Assembly: GCF_002575655.3 (NCBI RefSeq)
Contig: NC_053040.3
Location: forward strand, 225,322,628 to 225,386,627
DNA length: 64,000 nucleotides
From: Aegilops tauschii subsp. strangulata
Lineage: Eukaryota > Streptophyta > Magnoliopsida > Poales > Poaceae
Reading direction: 5' to 3'
Positions 23,880 through 35,880 of the stretch are shown here, one piece after another (position 1 is the first letter of the stretch; each line of letters opens with the position of its first letter). The notes below the pieces were generated by a model. That model searched no databases and was not told the DNA's origin. It was given only the letters and a program-made list of their open reading frames with translations. The position numbers were made by a program, and so were the translations under genes.

Positions 23880-24614
23880 TCTCCCGAGAGAGACCGAGAG
23901 CACGCGGTTAATTAGATGATGAGATAGAACGATCGACAGAGCACGTGTGGTTGGCTAAATAGCAAGCTAGATCTAGTTGTTGGGGAGGAGAGGTGAATCT
24001 AGCTAGCTAACTAATGGAGAGGGTTTATGGTGGATGGGGGCATTAATGGGGGAGAGAAGAGAGGTGTAGGAGAAAGAGAGAGGCCATTTATGGAGGAGGG
24101 TGCCATTAATGAGGTGAGAAGAGAGGTAGGAGGAAGAGAGAAGAAGAGAAACAATGGTAGAGCTAGAGTGGAGAGCGGAGAGGGGAAAGGAGGGGGAGAG
24201 AGCGCAAAGTGGGGGAGAGGAGGGGAAGGGGGTGGAAAAGGTGGCACCAGCCGCAACTAGCAGTAATGCTGCTTTGCAAAAAGCACTGCTGCTATTGGAC
24301 TTAGTAGTAGCGCTTTTCAGGAAAAGAGCTACTACTAAGAGGGGCCCACTAGCAATAGCGGCGCATAAAAACAGAGCTCTGCTACTAAACTATTAGTAGT
24401 AGCACTTTTTTCTGTACACCGCTACAACTACGAAAATAGTCAGTGGCTTCGTCTAATCCCACATAGTAGTAGCGCGTTTCTGCTTCACAGCGCTACTACT
24501 ATGGAGTTACTAGTAGCGCTTTCCTGGAAAACCGCTACTGCTAAATAGCAGCAGCATTTACTTCTTTCCAGCACTACTACTATGCTACTGTGTATAAGCA
24601 TTTTCCTAGTAGTT
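23880..24614 (-). repeat. CACTA subterminal repeats and terminus
   Basis: 23990-24245 is purine-rich (GGGGAGAG type). 24255-24600 carries many direct and inverted copies of TAGTAGTAGCGC/GCGCTACTACTA, the typical subterminal binding array of Triticeae CACTA elements. The end reads GCATTTTCCTAGTAGT, inverse of the expected CACTACTAGG start. The next bases are in frame with Gypsy RT. Confidence 0.75.
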
Positions 24615-25190
24615 TTCCCACTACCTCGCATTGACCAGATTATTGATGCAACCGCGGGACACGATTCACTGTGTTTCCTCGACGCATACTCCGGATACCA
24701 TCAAATTAAGATGAGGGAATCCGACCAGGCCGCAATGGCATTCATCACCCCGTATGGGCCCTTCTGCTTCAACACCATGCCTTTCGGGCTCAAGAACACC
24801 GGCGCCACTTACCAACGCATGATTCAAACGTGCCTAGAAAAGCAAATCGGCAAGATGGTGGAGGCGTATGTAGATGACATAGTCATCAAAACCAAGCATG
24901 TTGAATCATTGGTGGACGACTTGCGCCTTACATTCGACAACCTCTGAACATATGACATAAGGCTCAATCCGGAAAAGTGCGTTTTCGGCGTTCTCACCGG
25001 CAAATTGCTCGGGTTTATTGTATCTAATAGAGGAATTGAGGCAAACCCAGCCAAAATCTGAGCCCTGTCACAATTGGCAACACCAACTGACCTCAAGCAG
25101 GTCCAAAAACTAGTCGGGTGCGTGGCAGCTTTGAGCCGTTTTATCTCCAGATTAGGAGAAAAGGCATTGCCATTGTATCGCCTGCAACAG
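24615..25190 (+). pseudogene. Gypsy reverse transcriptase fragment
   Basis: The frame starts in the middle of the RT palm (FPLPRIDQIIDATAGHDSLC), with the catalytic Asp of FLDAYSGYHQIKM (24681-24683) and the YVDD box (24867-24878) intact. In-frame TGA stops lie at 24945-24947 and 25059-25061, both where Ty3/Gypsy relatives usually have Arg, so CGA-to-TGA changes are likely. After SRLGEKALPLYRL (about 25185) a small deletion shifts the frame into the RNase H part. The RT N-terminus, protease and gag are absent because the CACTA end abuts here. Confidence 0.9.
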
Positions 25191-26203
25191 CCGGACTAGA
25201 GGAAATAGAAACTTTGCTAGCAAGCAACCCCATCCTGGCCGCACCAAACGTCGGCGAACCAATGTTGCTCTACATATCTGCAACTCACCAGGTGGTGAGC
25301 GCGGTTCTCGTCGTTGAACGAGAAGAGGAGGGGCATAAATTCCCACTCCAAAAACCAGTATACTACGTATCAACGGTCCTTACACCATGCAAATCCCGAT
25401 ACCCGCATTATCAGAAGATAGCATATGCGGTCTTTATGGCATCCCGCAAGCTGCGGCACTACTTTCAACAGTGTTCGATCACGGTGGCTTCAAAAGTACC
25501 ACTCAATGATATTATAAACAATCGGGACGTCACCAGCCGGATTGCCAAATGGGCCATTGAGCTCCTACCATTTGAAATAATGTACAAAGCACGCCGAGCC
25601 ATTAAATTTCAGGTGTTGGCTGACTTCGTCACCGAATGGACAGAGGCCAAACTCCCTAAAGAGTACGGCACGTATTCCAACTGGGTGATGCACTTCGATG
25701 GCTCTAAAATGCTAGCCGAACTTGGGGCTGGTGTCATCTTGACATCTCCCACAGGAGACACAGTTCGTTATGTGCTCCAAATACTGTATACAGACTCTAA
25801 CAATGCCGCCGAATATGAGACCCTATTACATGGTCTCCGAATGGCTGTCTCCATGGGCATACAATGCCTTGAGGTGCGCGGGGATTCAGACCTCGCAATA
25901 TCCCAAATAAACGGAGAGTTTGATGCAAAAGATCCAAAGATGGCGGCTTACCACAACACCGTACTCAAAATATCAGCTCGGTTCGAGGGGCTCAAGTTTC
26001 ATCACGTGGCTCGAGAGAGTAATCAAGCCGCGGACATCCTTGCTCACATGGGCGCTAAACGAGACCCCGTCCCACCTAACACCTTTGTGGAAAGGCTCTT
26101 CAAGCCATCCGTGGTGTGGCAGGACGAGAGCGGAAACACTGGTCCGGAGCCGATCATACCCCCAGATGTCGAACACAGTCCCGATATCATCATTGGCCCA
26201 TGA
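25191..26203 (+). pseudogene. Gypsy RT connection and RNase H domains
   Basis: An open frame resumes (ATAGLEEIETLLASNPILAA) and runs through the RT connection/tether (LPLQKPVYYVSTVL, SRYPHYQKIAYAV) into a plant-type RNase H with its acidic residues in HFDGSK, NNAAEYETLLHGL and VRGDSDLAISQ. The frame ends at a TGA at 26201-26203 before the integrase. RNase H would remove the RNA strand during reverse transcription in the cytoplasmic particle. Confidence 0.88.
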
Positions 26204-27456
26204 AATCATGGCTGTAATTGCCCCGTGGACCGAGCCTTTCCTCGCCTACCTTACTAGGAATGAGCTCCCCAGGGATCAGACTGAGGCCCGTCGCATCATT
26301 CGACGCTCGAAGGCCTACAAAGTTCATGAAGGAGATCTGTGAGAGAAAAGTACTGCCGGAGTCCTTCAACGATGTATCTCCGAAGAAGAGGGACGGGAGC
26401 TCTTGGCCGAAATACACGCAGGTCTTGGTGGCCATCACGCCGCAGCTCGGGCCCTTGTAAGTAAAGCCTTCCGTACGCGTTTCTTTTGGCCCACGGCCCG
26501 GGCAGATGCACAGGACCTCGTACAGCGTTGCGTTGGATGCCAAATTTTCGCTAATCAAAGCCATATGCTGCCCACTGCCCTTCGAACAATCCCCATCACT
26601 TGGCCCTTTGCGGTCTAGGGGCTCGATATGGTCGGACCTCTTAAAGGGGGAAGCCATAAGAAGAAATACTTATTGGTTATGGTCGATAAGTTCACCAAGT
26701 GGATAGAAGCCAAGCCAATTAAAACAGCTGAAGCCGGACCGGCGATAGACTTTATATCCTGTGTAGTACATCGTTACGGTGTCCTGCACGGTATTATTAC
26801 TAACAACGGCTCTAACTTTACAGCCGACGAGGTGAAAACATGGTGCGCCAATTTGGGCATTAAGCTCGATTACGCCTTCGTATATCACCCTCAGACCAAC
26901 GGTCAGGTCGAATGGGCTAACGACATGATAATGAGCGGCATCAAACCCAGAAGTGCGATCTCTGCAAGAATCAGACAAACACTGGGTCGAGGAACTCGAT
27001 TTCGTACTCTGGGGGCTGCAGACCACGCCCAATCGCACGACCGGATATACACCTTTTTTCATGGTGTACGGTGCGGAGGCGGTCTTGCCTTGCGACATTA
27101 TTCACGACTCACCTCAAGTGCGCATGTACAAAGAGAGAGAAGCCGAGCTCGATCGGCAGGACGACTTGGACGGCCTAAAGGAGGAGCGCGATGTCGCGAA
27201 GGCCCGTTCCGCATTCTATCAATAGCAGGCTCGGCGATATCAAAGCAGAGAAGTACGGGCAAAGACTTACAATGTCGGTGAACTCGTTCTATGCCTACCA
27301 GAGAAGAAAAAGGACAAGCTCAAGCCCAAATGGGAGGGTCCCTTTATTATAGATGAAGTTCTCACTGGAGGATCCTATCGCCTTCGCAATGCTTTGGATA
27401 ATCGCTTGGAGCCAAACCCATGGAACGCTGCAGTGCTCCGAAGATTCTACGCCTAA
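26204..27456 (+). pseudogene. Gypsy integrase with catalytic Asp changed to Asn
   Basis: Zinc-binding HHCC part (EIHAGLGGHHAAARALV ... CVGCQIFA), core domain and C-terminal part (KPKWEGPFIIDEVLTGGSYR ... VLRRFYA, stop at 27454-27456). The first catalytic Asp is in GLDMVGP, just after an in-frame TAG at 26618-26620 replacing Trp. The second, normally IITDNGSNF, reads IITNNGSNF: codon AAC at 26802-26804. The Glu of NGQVE follows after exactly 35 residues. Frameshifts near 26950 and a TAG at 27223 add to the damage. No chromodomain is visible. Confidence 0.9.
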
Positions 27457-28299
27457 GTCCGCACATATACCTTTTTTCCTCGTTCCTTCTTTTCTCCCTT
27501 TCACGATTTTCTTTTTTCTCGTTTCTATATGACTTCTAGCTCGTGTTCGGATAAACCACACACCTAAGGGGTATACATCCTTAAATGTACATACCCCACA
27601 ATACCTGGGGGCTTCTTTTCACAAGAAGCTTATTATTATTTTTCGAGCATCAAGCTCACCGTATATATGTGTCGTCTACTCATATATGTCTTTTCTTCGC
27701 AATTATATGCACCTTTATGGTTTAAGTTTTTGCCAAGCTGGGTTGCCTGGCTCCCGTGCTTATGCCCTAAGTACCCGCTTGTTCGGCTAGGGCATAAAGG
27801 GAGCACCTCTGCGATTATTACAGCCAGGTTATCCGGACGTGTACCTCAGACGGGTGAAGCCGAAAGCTAGCGTTCTTAAGGGAATGATTGGTCGGTGAGC
27901 AAAAGACAAACTGCCCTCGTTGCAATACAAAACCCCCAGACTATAAGGCGTACTGTGATTTTTTAAGCATCACAGCTTCGGTATGCACAAAAAAACCGCA
28001 TACTGGCGCAGGGAGAGGAACCCTTAACGGAACTATTCTCCCTGGAAGATGTTTCTTACAATCAAATGTAATATAACATAACTTCCCAAATACAACTTGT
28101 CTGTTCAAGCAACCATGACCGGACAACCTGGTTTCCGAACATACTTTAGTGTTTACCTACGGTATAGTATTCGGAAACAGTCCAAACCTAGGGTTTTCGG
28201 AGGTCGAAGCAGAAAGTCTGCCATGACAATCGTTTTGCGAATTCGGCTGGAGACAAGTTTGTCGATAAAAGTACATTGCTACTTGGACTAAAAAACTTC
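27457..28299. other. Gypsy spacer between pol and antisense gene
   Basis: AT-rich spacer with a repeated theme of CCTGGGGGCTTCTTTTCACA (27604) and a short hairpin at 27630. No frame of interest. It separates the sense pol from the convergently oriented antisense gene. Confidence 0.5.
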
Positions 28300-31104
28300 T
28301 TATTCCTCTAGACCCTCTAACAGGTTGTCTAGTTTACAATATTGTTGTGAAAACTTGGCGGCCACCTTCACTTGGTCGTACACCAGGCTGACCGGAATTT
28401 CTTGTCCATCGGATCCTCGAGGTCCGACCCGCGCCATATGATGTGGATCAAGTCCGGTGTACCGTGTTTTTACCATGGCCCAGGCTTCCTGAGCACCTTC
28501 TCGGCACGCTGATATCTTCCACAGTCCAAAACGGCGCCGAGCTCCCTTGAATAATTTCACGAGTTCCTCCATACTTCCTGGAGGAGAATCGGCTGGCCGC
28601 AAAGCCTTAGCGATGTTTCTCATTGCCTTCCACACTAGCTCATGCACCTTGGACAACTCTTGTAGCAGGTCGCCTTGAAATCCGGACACCTCTTCTTCGG
28701 GCCGCCCAGTCAACACACCTACAGAAATAAACTTGTCAGGTTTCGCATCAGCGAACTGTATGACAGTAAGTTAAAAGGCATACTGAATATGTCGCCTCTC
28801 AGCTTTTTGTTCTCCTTTAGGGCGTCCGCCAGTTGGGCTCACACGTCTTTCAGCTCTTCGCCGAGCTGGGTGTTGGCATCTTGCAGCTTGTTCTTCTCGT
28901 CCCTGGTCCATGTCAGTACACGTTGACCAGCGACCTCTTGCCTTTCAGCATGTTCTTTATCCGCCTGCGTGGCCTTTAGTTTCTCTTCCAGCTGATTCGA
29001 CGATCCTGCCATCGTAAAATACAACAGTGTTTATTCGCAGAAACATTACTGGCACATGATTATATTTTCCAGACAGAAGGGGACATTACCAGTCGGTGCC
29101 TCCTTGGATTTCTCCAGTTTGGCTGTAACAGCAGTCAGCTGGGTCTGACACTGTTCTAGCTCCCGAGATAGCATGTTGTTCTTCTCCATGAGTACCTGAT
29201 TATACATCGATCCTTAAAATCAGTTGCTTCAACTGTTTTCAAGTCTCGGGGGCTACTGGTATATGACTATTAAATCTACACAAAATGATCTTACTCGCAT
29301 ATCCTTTGAAAGCTGGTAAGTCGCTCCAGCAAGCCCGTCCCGAGCAGCTCGGATATATGCATCCGCCTAGCTAAAGGCATTGAATGCCTCTTCAGTAAAG
29401 TTAGTATCGCGCATAGCTGCCCTCCGGCGCCGATGGTTCATTGCACTCTCCACTTCGGAGTTGGTGACGGATACATTATCCGAATCATCGGAGAGAGGAC
29501 AATCCGGCATTGCACCCGTATCAATTCTAGCCCTAGAGGCAGGGTCCGGGGTCGGATTGGTGGACATATGTCCAGCAAGGTCTCCGGATATAGTCCGGTG
29601 AATGCTCTTCCTGAAATATGGCACAGCAGAAAATGTCACAGTTCGGTATGTTTGCCGCAGGGCGTATTGAAAACCGTACCTTTTTTATGAAGGTTGGGGC
29701 TTGGAAGTATCTCCGATCGCCTTTATTTTCGAAGACCCGCCTTGTGTTGGCGCCCCCTTCTTAAGGGACGATCCTGATGCGGCGTGGCGAGACAAGCGTC
29801 ACCCCTTTGAAGCACGAGACAGTGCAGTGGGTGAGGCGTGATGGGAAAACTCTTTTGGAGGAGATGCTCCCTGGGCACTTACATGGGAAGAAGGGAGAAG
29901 GCCGGGGTAATCGGCTACAATGGCCACTTCTGTGCCGTCGTAGCTCGCCTGATAGAAGACCCCCTCCTTGAGCTCCACGGATATACCCGGATCCTCCTCA
30001 AATCCGGGATCCAGGTGCCGAATATGGTCCTCCGGCTACGGAGCAGGGCTATAGATCCCCGCGGTGGCCTTCCTCCATTCCTGTTAAAAGTGGTCGGGTT
30101 AAGTTCAACTAGTTGTGACTCAGGAAGAGGATTGAGTGAGGTTCTGGATTAAAAGCTTACCCACCTAGGGGGTTGCACATGGAAAAGCCCTCTCGGCACT
30201 TAAGGCGAGTGAATTCTTCTTTCTAACCTTTATAAAGATCAGCCAACATGGCAGCCAGAGCGGTGAAATTGTCCGGACCCTTGCGCCCGTAGCGAGATGT
30301 ACCATCCTCCCCATTGTAGTTCCACATGGGGAGTCCTCTGGATTGGAGTGGCTGAACACCTCGCGTTATGGAAATCGCCGTGACCTCAATTATGGACAGT
30401 CTGGATTGGGCGAGTATTTTTATCTTGTCCATTAACATCTTAACCTCCGCACTATCTGCCTCCTCGAGGCTCCGGGGACGCCAACTGTGGCGCTTTTTTA
30501 ACGGGGCATTGGAAAATTCAGGAAGGCCTCGTCGGATTGGGTCCAAGAGAACGACGTCTTCAATATAAAACCACTCCGAGGGCCACTCTTCGGATGCCTT
30601 CTTCGGAGTGCCGGATAGGTATCCTATCTCGGCTATGCGCCATACTTCGACACCGCCCACCTCGAATATGGATCCCTTTTGGGAGCGAGGGACGAGGCAG
30701 AAAAGCTTCCTCCATAGCTCCAAATGGGCCTCGCAGCCTAGGAATAGCTGGCAAAGAGCGACGAAGCCAGTGATGTGCAGAATGGAGCCCAACGTGAGAT
30801 TGTGCAGTTGGAGGCCATAGTACTCCAGGAGACCTCGGAGGAAAGGATGGATTGGAAATCCAACGCCTCTTAAGAGAAAGGAAACGAAGCACACTCGCTC
30901 CCTTTCTGAAGGATTCGGGAAATTTTCTCCTAGGGCTTCGCCAGTAAAAGAAGTTAATCCCGCCCGAACGGGGACTAGATCCGCAGGGGGGAGATAGCCC
31001 TGCACCTGGAGCTTGGTCAGCAGGGCATGGGATACAGAGCAACTCTCCCAATCGCCTTTTTGAGGGCCGTGGAGGCGGGAGGAAGAACTAGGAGCGCTGG
31101 CCAT
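28300..31104 (-). pseudogene. Antisense 'putative gypsy-type transposon' gene, multi-exon
   Basis: The main exon (30223-31104, 293 codons) has the plant 'putative gypsy type transposon' (Transposase_28-like) domain: VRAGLTSFTGEALGENFPNP, RVCFVSFLLRGVGFPIHPFL, GLLEYYGLQLHNLTLGSILH. It continues into a WKKLF-like and WPSEWFYIEDV region. Beyond its TAG (30223-30225) the frame reads on to FSMCNP and a donor-like GTGGGTAAGC. Further coding-like blocks lie at 29367-29639, 28839-29024 (Gln/Glu/Lys-rich, coiled-coil-like: EEKLKATQADKEHAERQEVA) and 28300-28716 (helical C-terminus). Such antisense genes between pol and the 3' LTR are known from several large grass Gypsy groups; their role is not established. 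Exon borders here are approximate. Confidence 0.7.
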
Positions 31105-31462
31105 GATTGCGTGGTTTCTTGAGGCAAATTCGAAGGATTTTCACCTGGTATGGAATGGCATCTGAGATCTAATCTCCTTAAATAGATACCTTCCGTACAC
31201 TGTCGAGGGGTTATCTGTAAAAGTGCTCGAACCCTTCGTATTCGTTTGCCACGTGGAAGCTGAGGCGCCGGAAGCACAGAAGCCGAAGGGTATGACATTT
31301 AATGTAAAACCCAGTTGTTCGAAGATTTCACCTTACCAAGACTGAAGATGTGAGGGCCGAATATAGCCCTTCTGTTTAGATGCTTTGAAGTATTCGGTGG
31401 AGGAACCCGCCTTGCAATGCCGAAGACAATTTCCGCGCCGGACACGTCGTCATTGAAGACTG

Positions 31463-31947
31463 GTTCGGGGGCTACTGAGGGAGTCCTGGATTATGGGGTC
31501 CTCGGGCGTCCGGGCTATGTGACATGGGCCGGACTGATGGGCCGTGAATATACAAGACGGAGGACTTTCCCCCGTGTCCGGATGGGACTCTCCTTGGCGT
31601 GGAAGGCAAGCTTGGCGTGCGGATATGAAGATTCCTTTCTCTGTAAACCGACTTTGTACAACCCTAGCCCCCTCCGGTGTCTATATAAAACGTAGGGTTT
31701 AGTCCGTAGAGGCAATCATAATCATACAGGCTGGACATCTAGGGATTAGCCATTACGATCTTGAGGTAGATCAACTCTTGTAACCCCTATACTCATCAAA
31801 GTCAATCAAGCAGGAAGTAGGGTATTACCTCCATTAAGAGGGCCCGAACCTGGGTAAACATTGTGTCCCCTTCCTCCTGTTACCCTCGATCCTTAGATGC
31901 ACAGTTCGGGACCCCCTACCCGACATCTGCCGGTTTTGACACCGACA
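31463..31947 (+). repeat. Gypsy polypurine tract and 3' LTR
   Basis: GGTTCGGGGGCTAC (31462-31475) is the polypurine tract. The LTR runs from TGAGGGAGTCCTGGATTA (31476) to TTTTGACACCGACA (31947), 472 bp. It has a TATA box (GTCTATATAAAACG, about 31679-31692), then the leader-like AGTCCGTAGAGGC. The opening and closing phrases match my memory of the wheat Gypsy family Fatima; the name is not verified. No 5' LTR is in the window. Confidence 0.85.
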
Positions 31948-32329
31948 GGGTGCCCAAATATGGATTTCATTTTCTCATAAGTATCGATGGCATCCTCTAC
32001 AAGAAAACCATTTTCAAATACAGAGCCAAAACTTGTTTAAAAGAAGGAGGTAAACCAACATAAAATCTTCTCAAATATATCTCAGTCTGGTATTGGGGCA
32101 CATAGCTAGCTCGAATCCTCAACAACCTATCCCAAGCATCTTTCAAAGATTCATCAAGCAAATAACGAAAAATTCTAGGATCATCTTCATCAAAATTATT
32201 AAAATTTTCCTTAACAATCCCGGTAAGCCTCTCCGTAGCATCATTACTTATGAGCTTAGAAAGGACAGAGGGGCTATCCAAGATATTGAAATTTGGGAGA
32301 AATCCCTTTGCACTTTTGAGGTCGGCCAT
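31948..32329 (-). pseudogene. Gypsy gag fragment
   Basis: Starts at ATG 32327-32329 (MADLKSAKGFLPNFNILDSP) and continues DDPRIFRYLLDESLKDAWDR and SYVPQYQTEIYLRRFYVGLP. After PPSFKQ (about 32025) the frame shifts: the sequence continues in another frame as SFGSVFENGFLVEDAIDTYE and KMKSIFGH to the edge at 31948, where the Fatima-like LTR begins. An upstream in-frame extension to 32512 crosses the primer-binding site and is not part of the protein. Family: plant Ty3/Gypsy capsid-type protein that packages the RNA. Confidence 0.75.
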
Positions 32330-32503
32330 GGTGAAGAAGATGGACTTGGGCAAACAAGAGAACAACGAGTGAAAAGGAAAATATTTTCGAAAATCATTTT
32401 GGAAGTGGGGGAGAGGAAAACAAGAGGCGAATGGCGAATAATGTAATGCAAGATATGAGAGTTTATGATGGGTACTTGGTATGTCTTGACTTGGCATAGA
32501 TCT

Positions 32504-33884
32504 CCCCGGCAACGACGCCAGAAATTCTTCCTGCTACTTCTTGAGCTTGCGTTGGTTTTTCCCTTGAAGAGGAAAGGGTGATGCAGCAGAGTAGAGTAAG
32601 TATTTCCCTCAGTTTTGAGAACCAAGGTATCAATCCAGTAGGAGACAACGCACAAGTCACCGAATACCTGCACAAACAATCAAACAACTTGCACCCAACG
32701 TGATAATGGGGTTGTCAATCCCTTCACGGTTACTCGCAAAAGTGAGATCTGATAGAGATAGATAAATGGTAAAGTAAATATTTTTGGTATTTTCGGTTTA
32801 TAGATCGGAAAGTAAAAGATTCCAAAATAGTAGATCTGAAACTTGTATGATGGAAAATAGACCCGGGGGCCATAGGTTTCACTAGAGGCTTCTCTCAAGA
32901 TAGAAAGTATTACGGTGGGTGAACAGATTACTGCCGAGCAATTGATAGACAAGCGCAAAGTTATGACGATATCTAAGGCAATGATCATGAATATAGGCAT
33001 CACGTCCATGTCAAGTAGACCGAAATGATTCTGCATCTACTACTATTACTCCACACATCGATCGCTATCCAGCATGCATCTAGAGTTTTAAGTTCTTAAA
33101 GACGGAGTAACGCATTAAGCAAGATGACATGATGTAGAGGAATTAACTCAAGCAATATGATGAAAACCCCATCTTTTTACCCTCGATGGAAACAATACAA
33201 TACAATACAATACAATACGTGCCTTGATGCCCCTACTGTCACTGGGAAAGGACACCGCAAGATTGAACCCAAAGCTAAGCACTTCTCCCATTGCAGGAAA
33301 AACCAATCTAGTTGTCCAAACCGAACCGATAGTTCAAAGAGAATTACAAAGATATCAAATCATGCATAAAAGAATTCAGAGGAGATTTGAATAATATTCA
33401 TAGACAAGCTGATCATAAATCCACAATTCATCGGATCTCAGCAAACACACCGCAAAAAAGTATTACATTGAGTAGATCTCCAAGAACATCGAGGAGAACA
33501 TGGTATTGAGCATCAAAGAGAGAGAAGAAGCCATCTAGCTACTAGCTATGGACCCGTAGGTCTATGGTAAACTACTCACGCTTCATCAGAAGGGCAATAG
33601 AGTTGATGTAGAAGCCCTCCGTGATCGAATCCCCCTCCGGCAGGATGCCGAAAAAGGTCCCTAGATGGGATCTCACGGGTACAGAAGGTTACAGCGGTGG
33701 AACAGTGTTTTCGTGGGTTCCTCTATTGGTTTGGGGATATATGGGAATATATAGGCAAAGAAACTAGGTCAGGAAGTGCACGAGGGGCCCACAAGGGTGG
33801 GGGGGCGCCCTACACACCTGGGCGCACCCTCCGTCCTTGTGGATGCGTTGTGACTCTTCTGACATCATCTCCAAGTATCCTGGT
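32504..33884 (-). repeat. Gypsy 5' LTR and primer-binding site (minus strand), truncated
   Basis: The primer-binding site reads TGGCGTCGTTGCCGGGG on the minus strand (32520-32504). The LTR ends (minus orientation) in CTCAAGAAGTAGCA at 32532 and extends right to 33884, where the Copia LTR begins mid-sequence, so its outer end is lost. Landmarks are GATAGACCCGGGGGCC-like and AGTAGGAGACAACGCACAAG phrases. A short (CAATA)n run, CAATACAATACAATACAATA, lies at about 33190-33217. The gag at 31948-32329 belongs to this element. Sabrina/Daniela-type families look similar; name not certain. Confidence 0.75.
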
Positions 33885-35645
33885 TGTTGGGGAACGTAGC
33901 GTGCAATTTCAAAATTTTCCTACGATCATGCAAGATCTATCTAGGAGATGCATATCAACGAGAGGGGGGAGTGTGTCCACGTACCCTCGTAGACCGAAAG
34001 CGGAAGCATTAGGTCAACACGGTTGATGTAGTCGAACGTCTTCATGATCCAACCAATCTTAGAACCGAACGTACGGCACCTCCGTGTTCAGCACACATTC
34101 AGCTCGATGACGTCCCTCGAACTCTTGATCCAGCAGAGGGTAGAGGGAGAGTTCCATCAGCACGACGGCGTGGTGACAGTGATGGTGATGTGATCCGCGC
34201 AGGGCTTCGCCTAAGCACTACGACGCTTTGACCGAAGGAGTAAACTGTGGAGGGGGGCACCGCACACGGCTAAGAAAACAATTGATGTGTCTCCAAGGGG
34301 TGCCCTGCCCACGTATATAAAGGAGGGAGAGGGAGGATGCCGGCCCTAGGGGGCACGCCATAAGGGGGGAGTCCTACTAGGACTCCTAGTCCTAGTAGGA
34401 TTCCACCCCCTTCTTTTCCTTCTCATGGAGGTGGAAAAGGGGGGAGGAGAGGGAGTAGGAGAAGGAAAGGGGGGGTGGCGCCCCCTTCCCTAAACCAATT
34501 CGAACTCCTCCCTTGTGGGGGCCGCACCAGCCCCTTGTGGGCTGGTTAGCCTCCCTCCTATGGCCCATATGGCCCATATCTTTCCCCGGGGGGTTCCGGT
34601 AACCCCTCCGGTATTCCGGTATGTACCCGATACACTCCGAAACCCTTCTGGTGTCTGAATACTACCTTCCAATATATCAATATTTACCTCTCAACCATTT
34701 CGAGACTCCTCCTCATGTTTGTGATCTCATCTGGGACTTCGAACAAACTTCAGTCACCAAAACACATAACTCATAATACAAATCGTCATCGAACGTTAAG
34801 CGTGTGGATCCTACGGGTTCGAGAACTATGTGGACATGACCGAGACACATCTCTGGTCAATAACCAATAGCCGAACCTGGATGCTCATATTGGTTCCTAC
34901 ATATTCTACAAAGATCTTTATCAGCCAAACCGCAATAACAACATACGTTATTCCCTTTGTCATCGGTACGTTACTTGCCCGAGATTCGATCGTCGGTATC
35001 ATGATACCTAGTTCAATCTCGTTACCGGCAAGTCTCTTCACTCGTTCCATAATGCATCATCCCGCAACTAACTCATTAGTCACATTGCTTGCAAGGCTTA
35101 TAGTGATGTGCATTACCGAGAGGGCCCAGAGATACCTCTCCGATACTTGGAGTGACAAATCCTAATATTGATCTATGCCAACCCAACAAACACCTTCGGA
35201 GACACCTGTAGAGCATCTTTATAATCACCCAGTTACGTTATGACGTTTGATAGCACACAAGGTGTTCCTCCGGTTTTCGGGAGTTGCATAATCTCATAGT
35301 CAAAGGAATATGTATAAGTCATGAAGAAAGCAATAGCAATAAAACTTAACAATCATTATGCTAAGCTAACGGATGGGTCTTCTCCATCACATCATTCTCA
35401 TAATGATGTGATCCCATTCATCAGATGACAACTGATGTCTATGGTTAGGAAACTTAACCATCTTTGATTAACGAGCTAGTAAAGTAGAGGCTTACTTTAT
35501 CATGACACTATGTTTTTCTCTATGTATCCACACATGTATCAAGTTTCTGGTTAATACAGTTCTAGCATGAACAATAAACATTTATCATGATATAAGGAAA
35601 TATAAATAACTACTTTATTATTGCCTCTAGGGCATATTTCCTTCA
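33885..35645 (-). repeat. Copia 3' LTR, 1761 bp
   Basis: On the minus strand it reads from TGAAGGAAATATGCCCTAGA (35645) to CTACGTTCCCCAACA (33885). ATATATAAAGG at 34312-34322 (inverse CCTTTATATAC) is the probable TATA box. Imperfect inverted stretches AGTCCTACTAGGACT lie near 34370. Confidence 0.92.
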
Positions 35646-35880
35646 GTCTCCCACTTGCACTAGAGTCAATAATCTAGTTCACATCGCCATGTGATTTAAC
35701 ACCATTAGTTCACATCACCATGTGATTAACACCCATAGTTCACATCGCCATGTGACTAGCACCCAAAAGGTTTACTAGAGTCAGTAATCTAGTTCACATC
35801 GCCATGTGATTAACACCCAAAGAGTACTAAGGTGTGATCATGTTTTGCTTGTGAGGGAGGTTTAGTCAAGGGGTCAGCCA
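35646..35880 (-). promoter_or_regulatory. Copia polypurine tract and 3' untranslated repeats
   Basis: GTGCAAGTGGGAGAC directly precedes the 3' LTR on the minus strand (35660-35646), the polypurine tract of this group. Right of it the phrase AGTTCACATCGCCATGTGA recurs about four times (35678-35815) at roughly 35-60 bp spacing. Confidence 0.85.

Larger units (their letters stand above)
14662..24614 (-). mobile_element. CACTA (En/Spm) transposon, truncated and nested
   Basis: Minus-strand TNP2-type transposase sequence starts right at the LTR junction (14662), and a CACTA terminus (inverse of ACTACTAGGAAAATGC) with subterminal repeats ends at about 24614. I read these as one minus-strand element whose 5' end is at the right. 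It is interrupted by a small TIR element (16521-16898), an (AT)40 tract and a large TIR element (16985-23796). The 3' half is missing to the left, removed or displaced by the LTR element ending at 14661. The terminal base is changed (CCTAGTAGTT instead of CCTAGTAGTG). Confidence 0.6.
24615..31947 (+). mobile_element. Gypsy LTR retrotransposon, 5' truncated (Fatima-like)
   Basis: Comprises RT, RNase H and integrase remnants, the antisense gene and the 3' LTR. The 5' LTR, gag, protease and the RT N-terminus are lost at the CACTA junction (24614/24615). Stops and frameshifts throughout pol show it is dead. Confidence 0.85.

Noticed and set aside
24615..27456. A functional retrotransposon polyprotein
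   Set aside because: N-terminus missing, several stops and frameshifts, catalytic Asp replaced.
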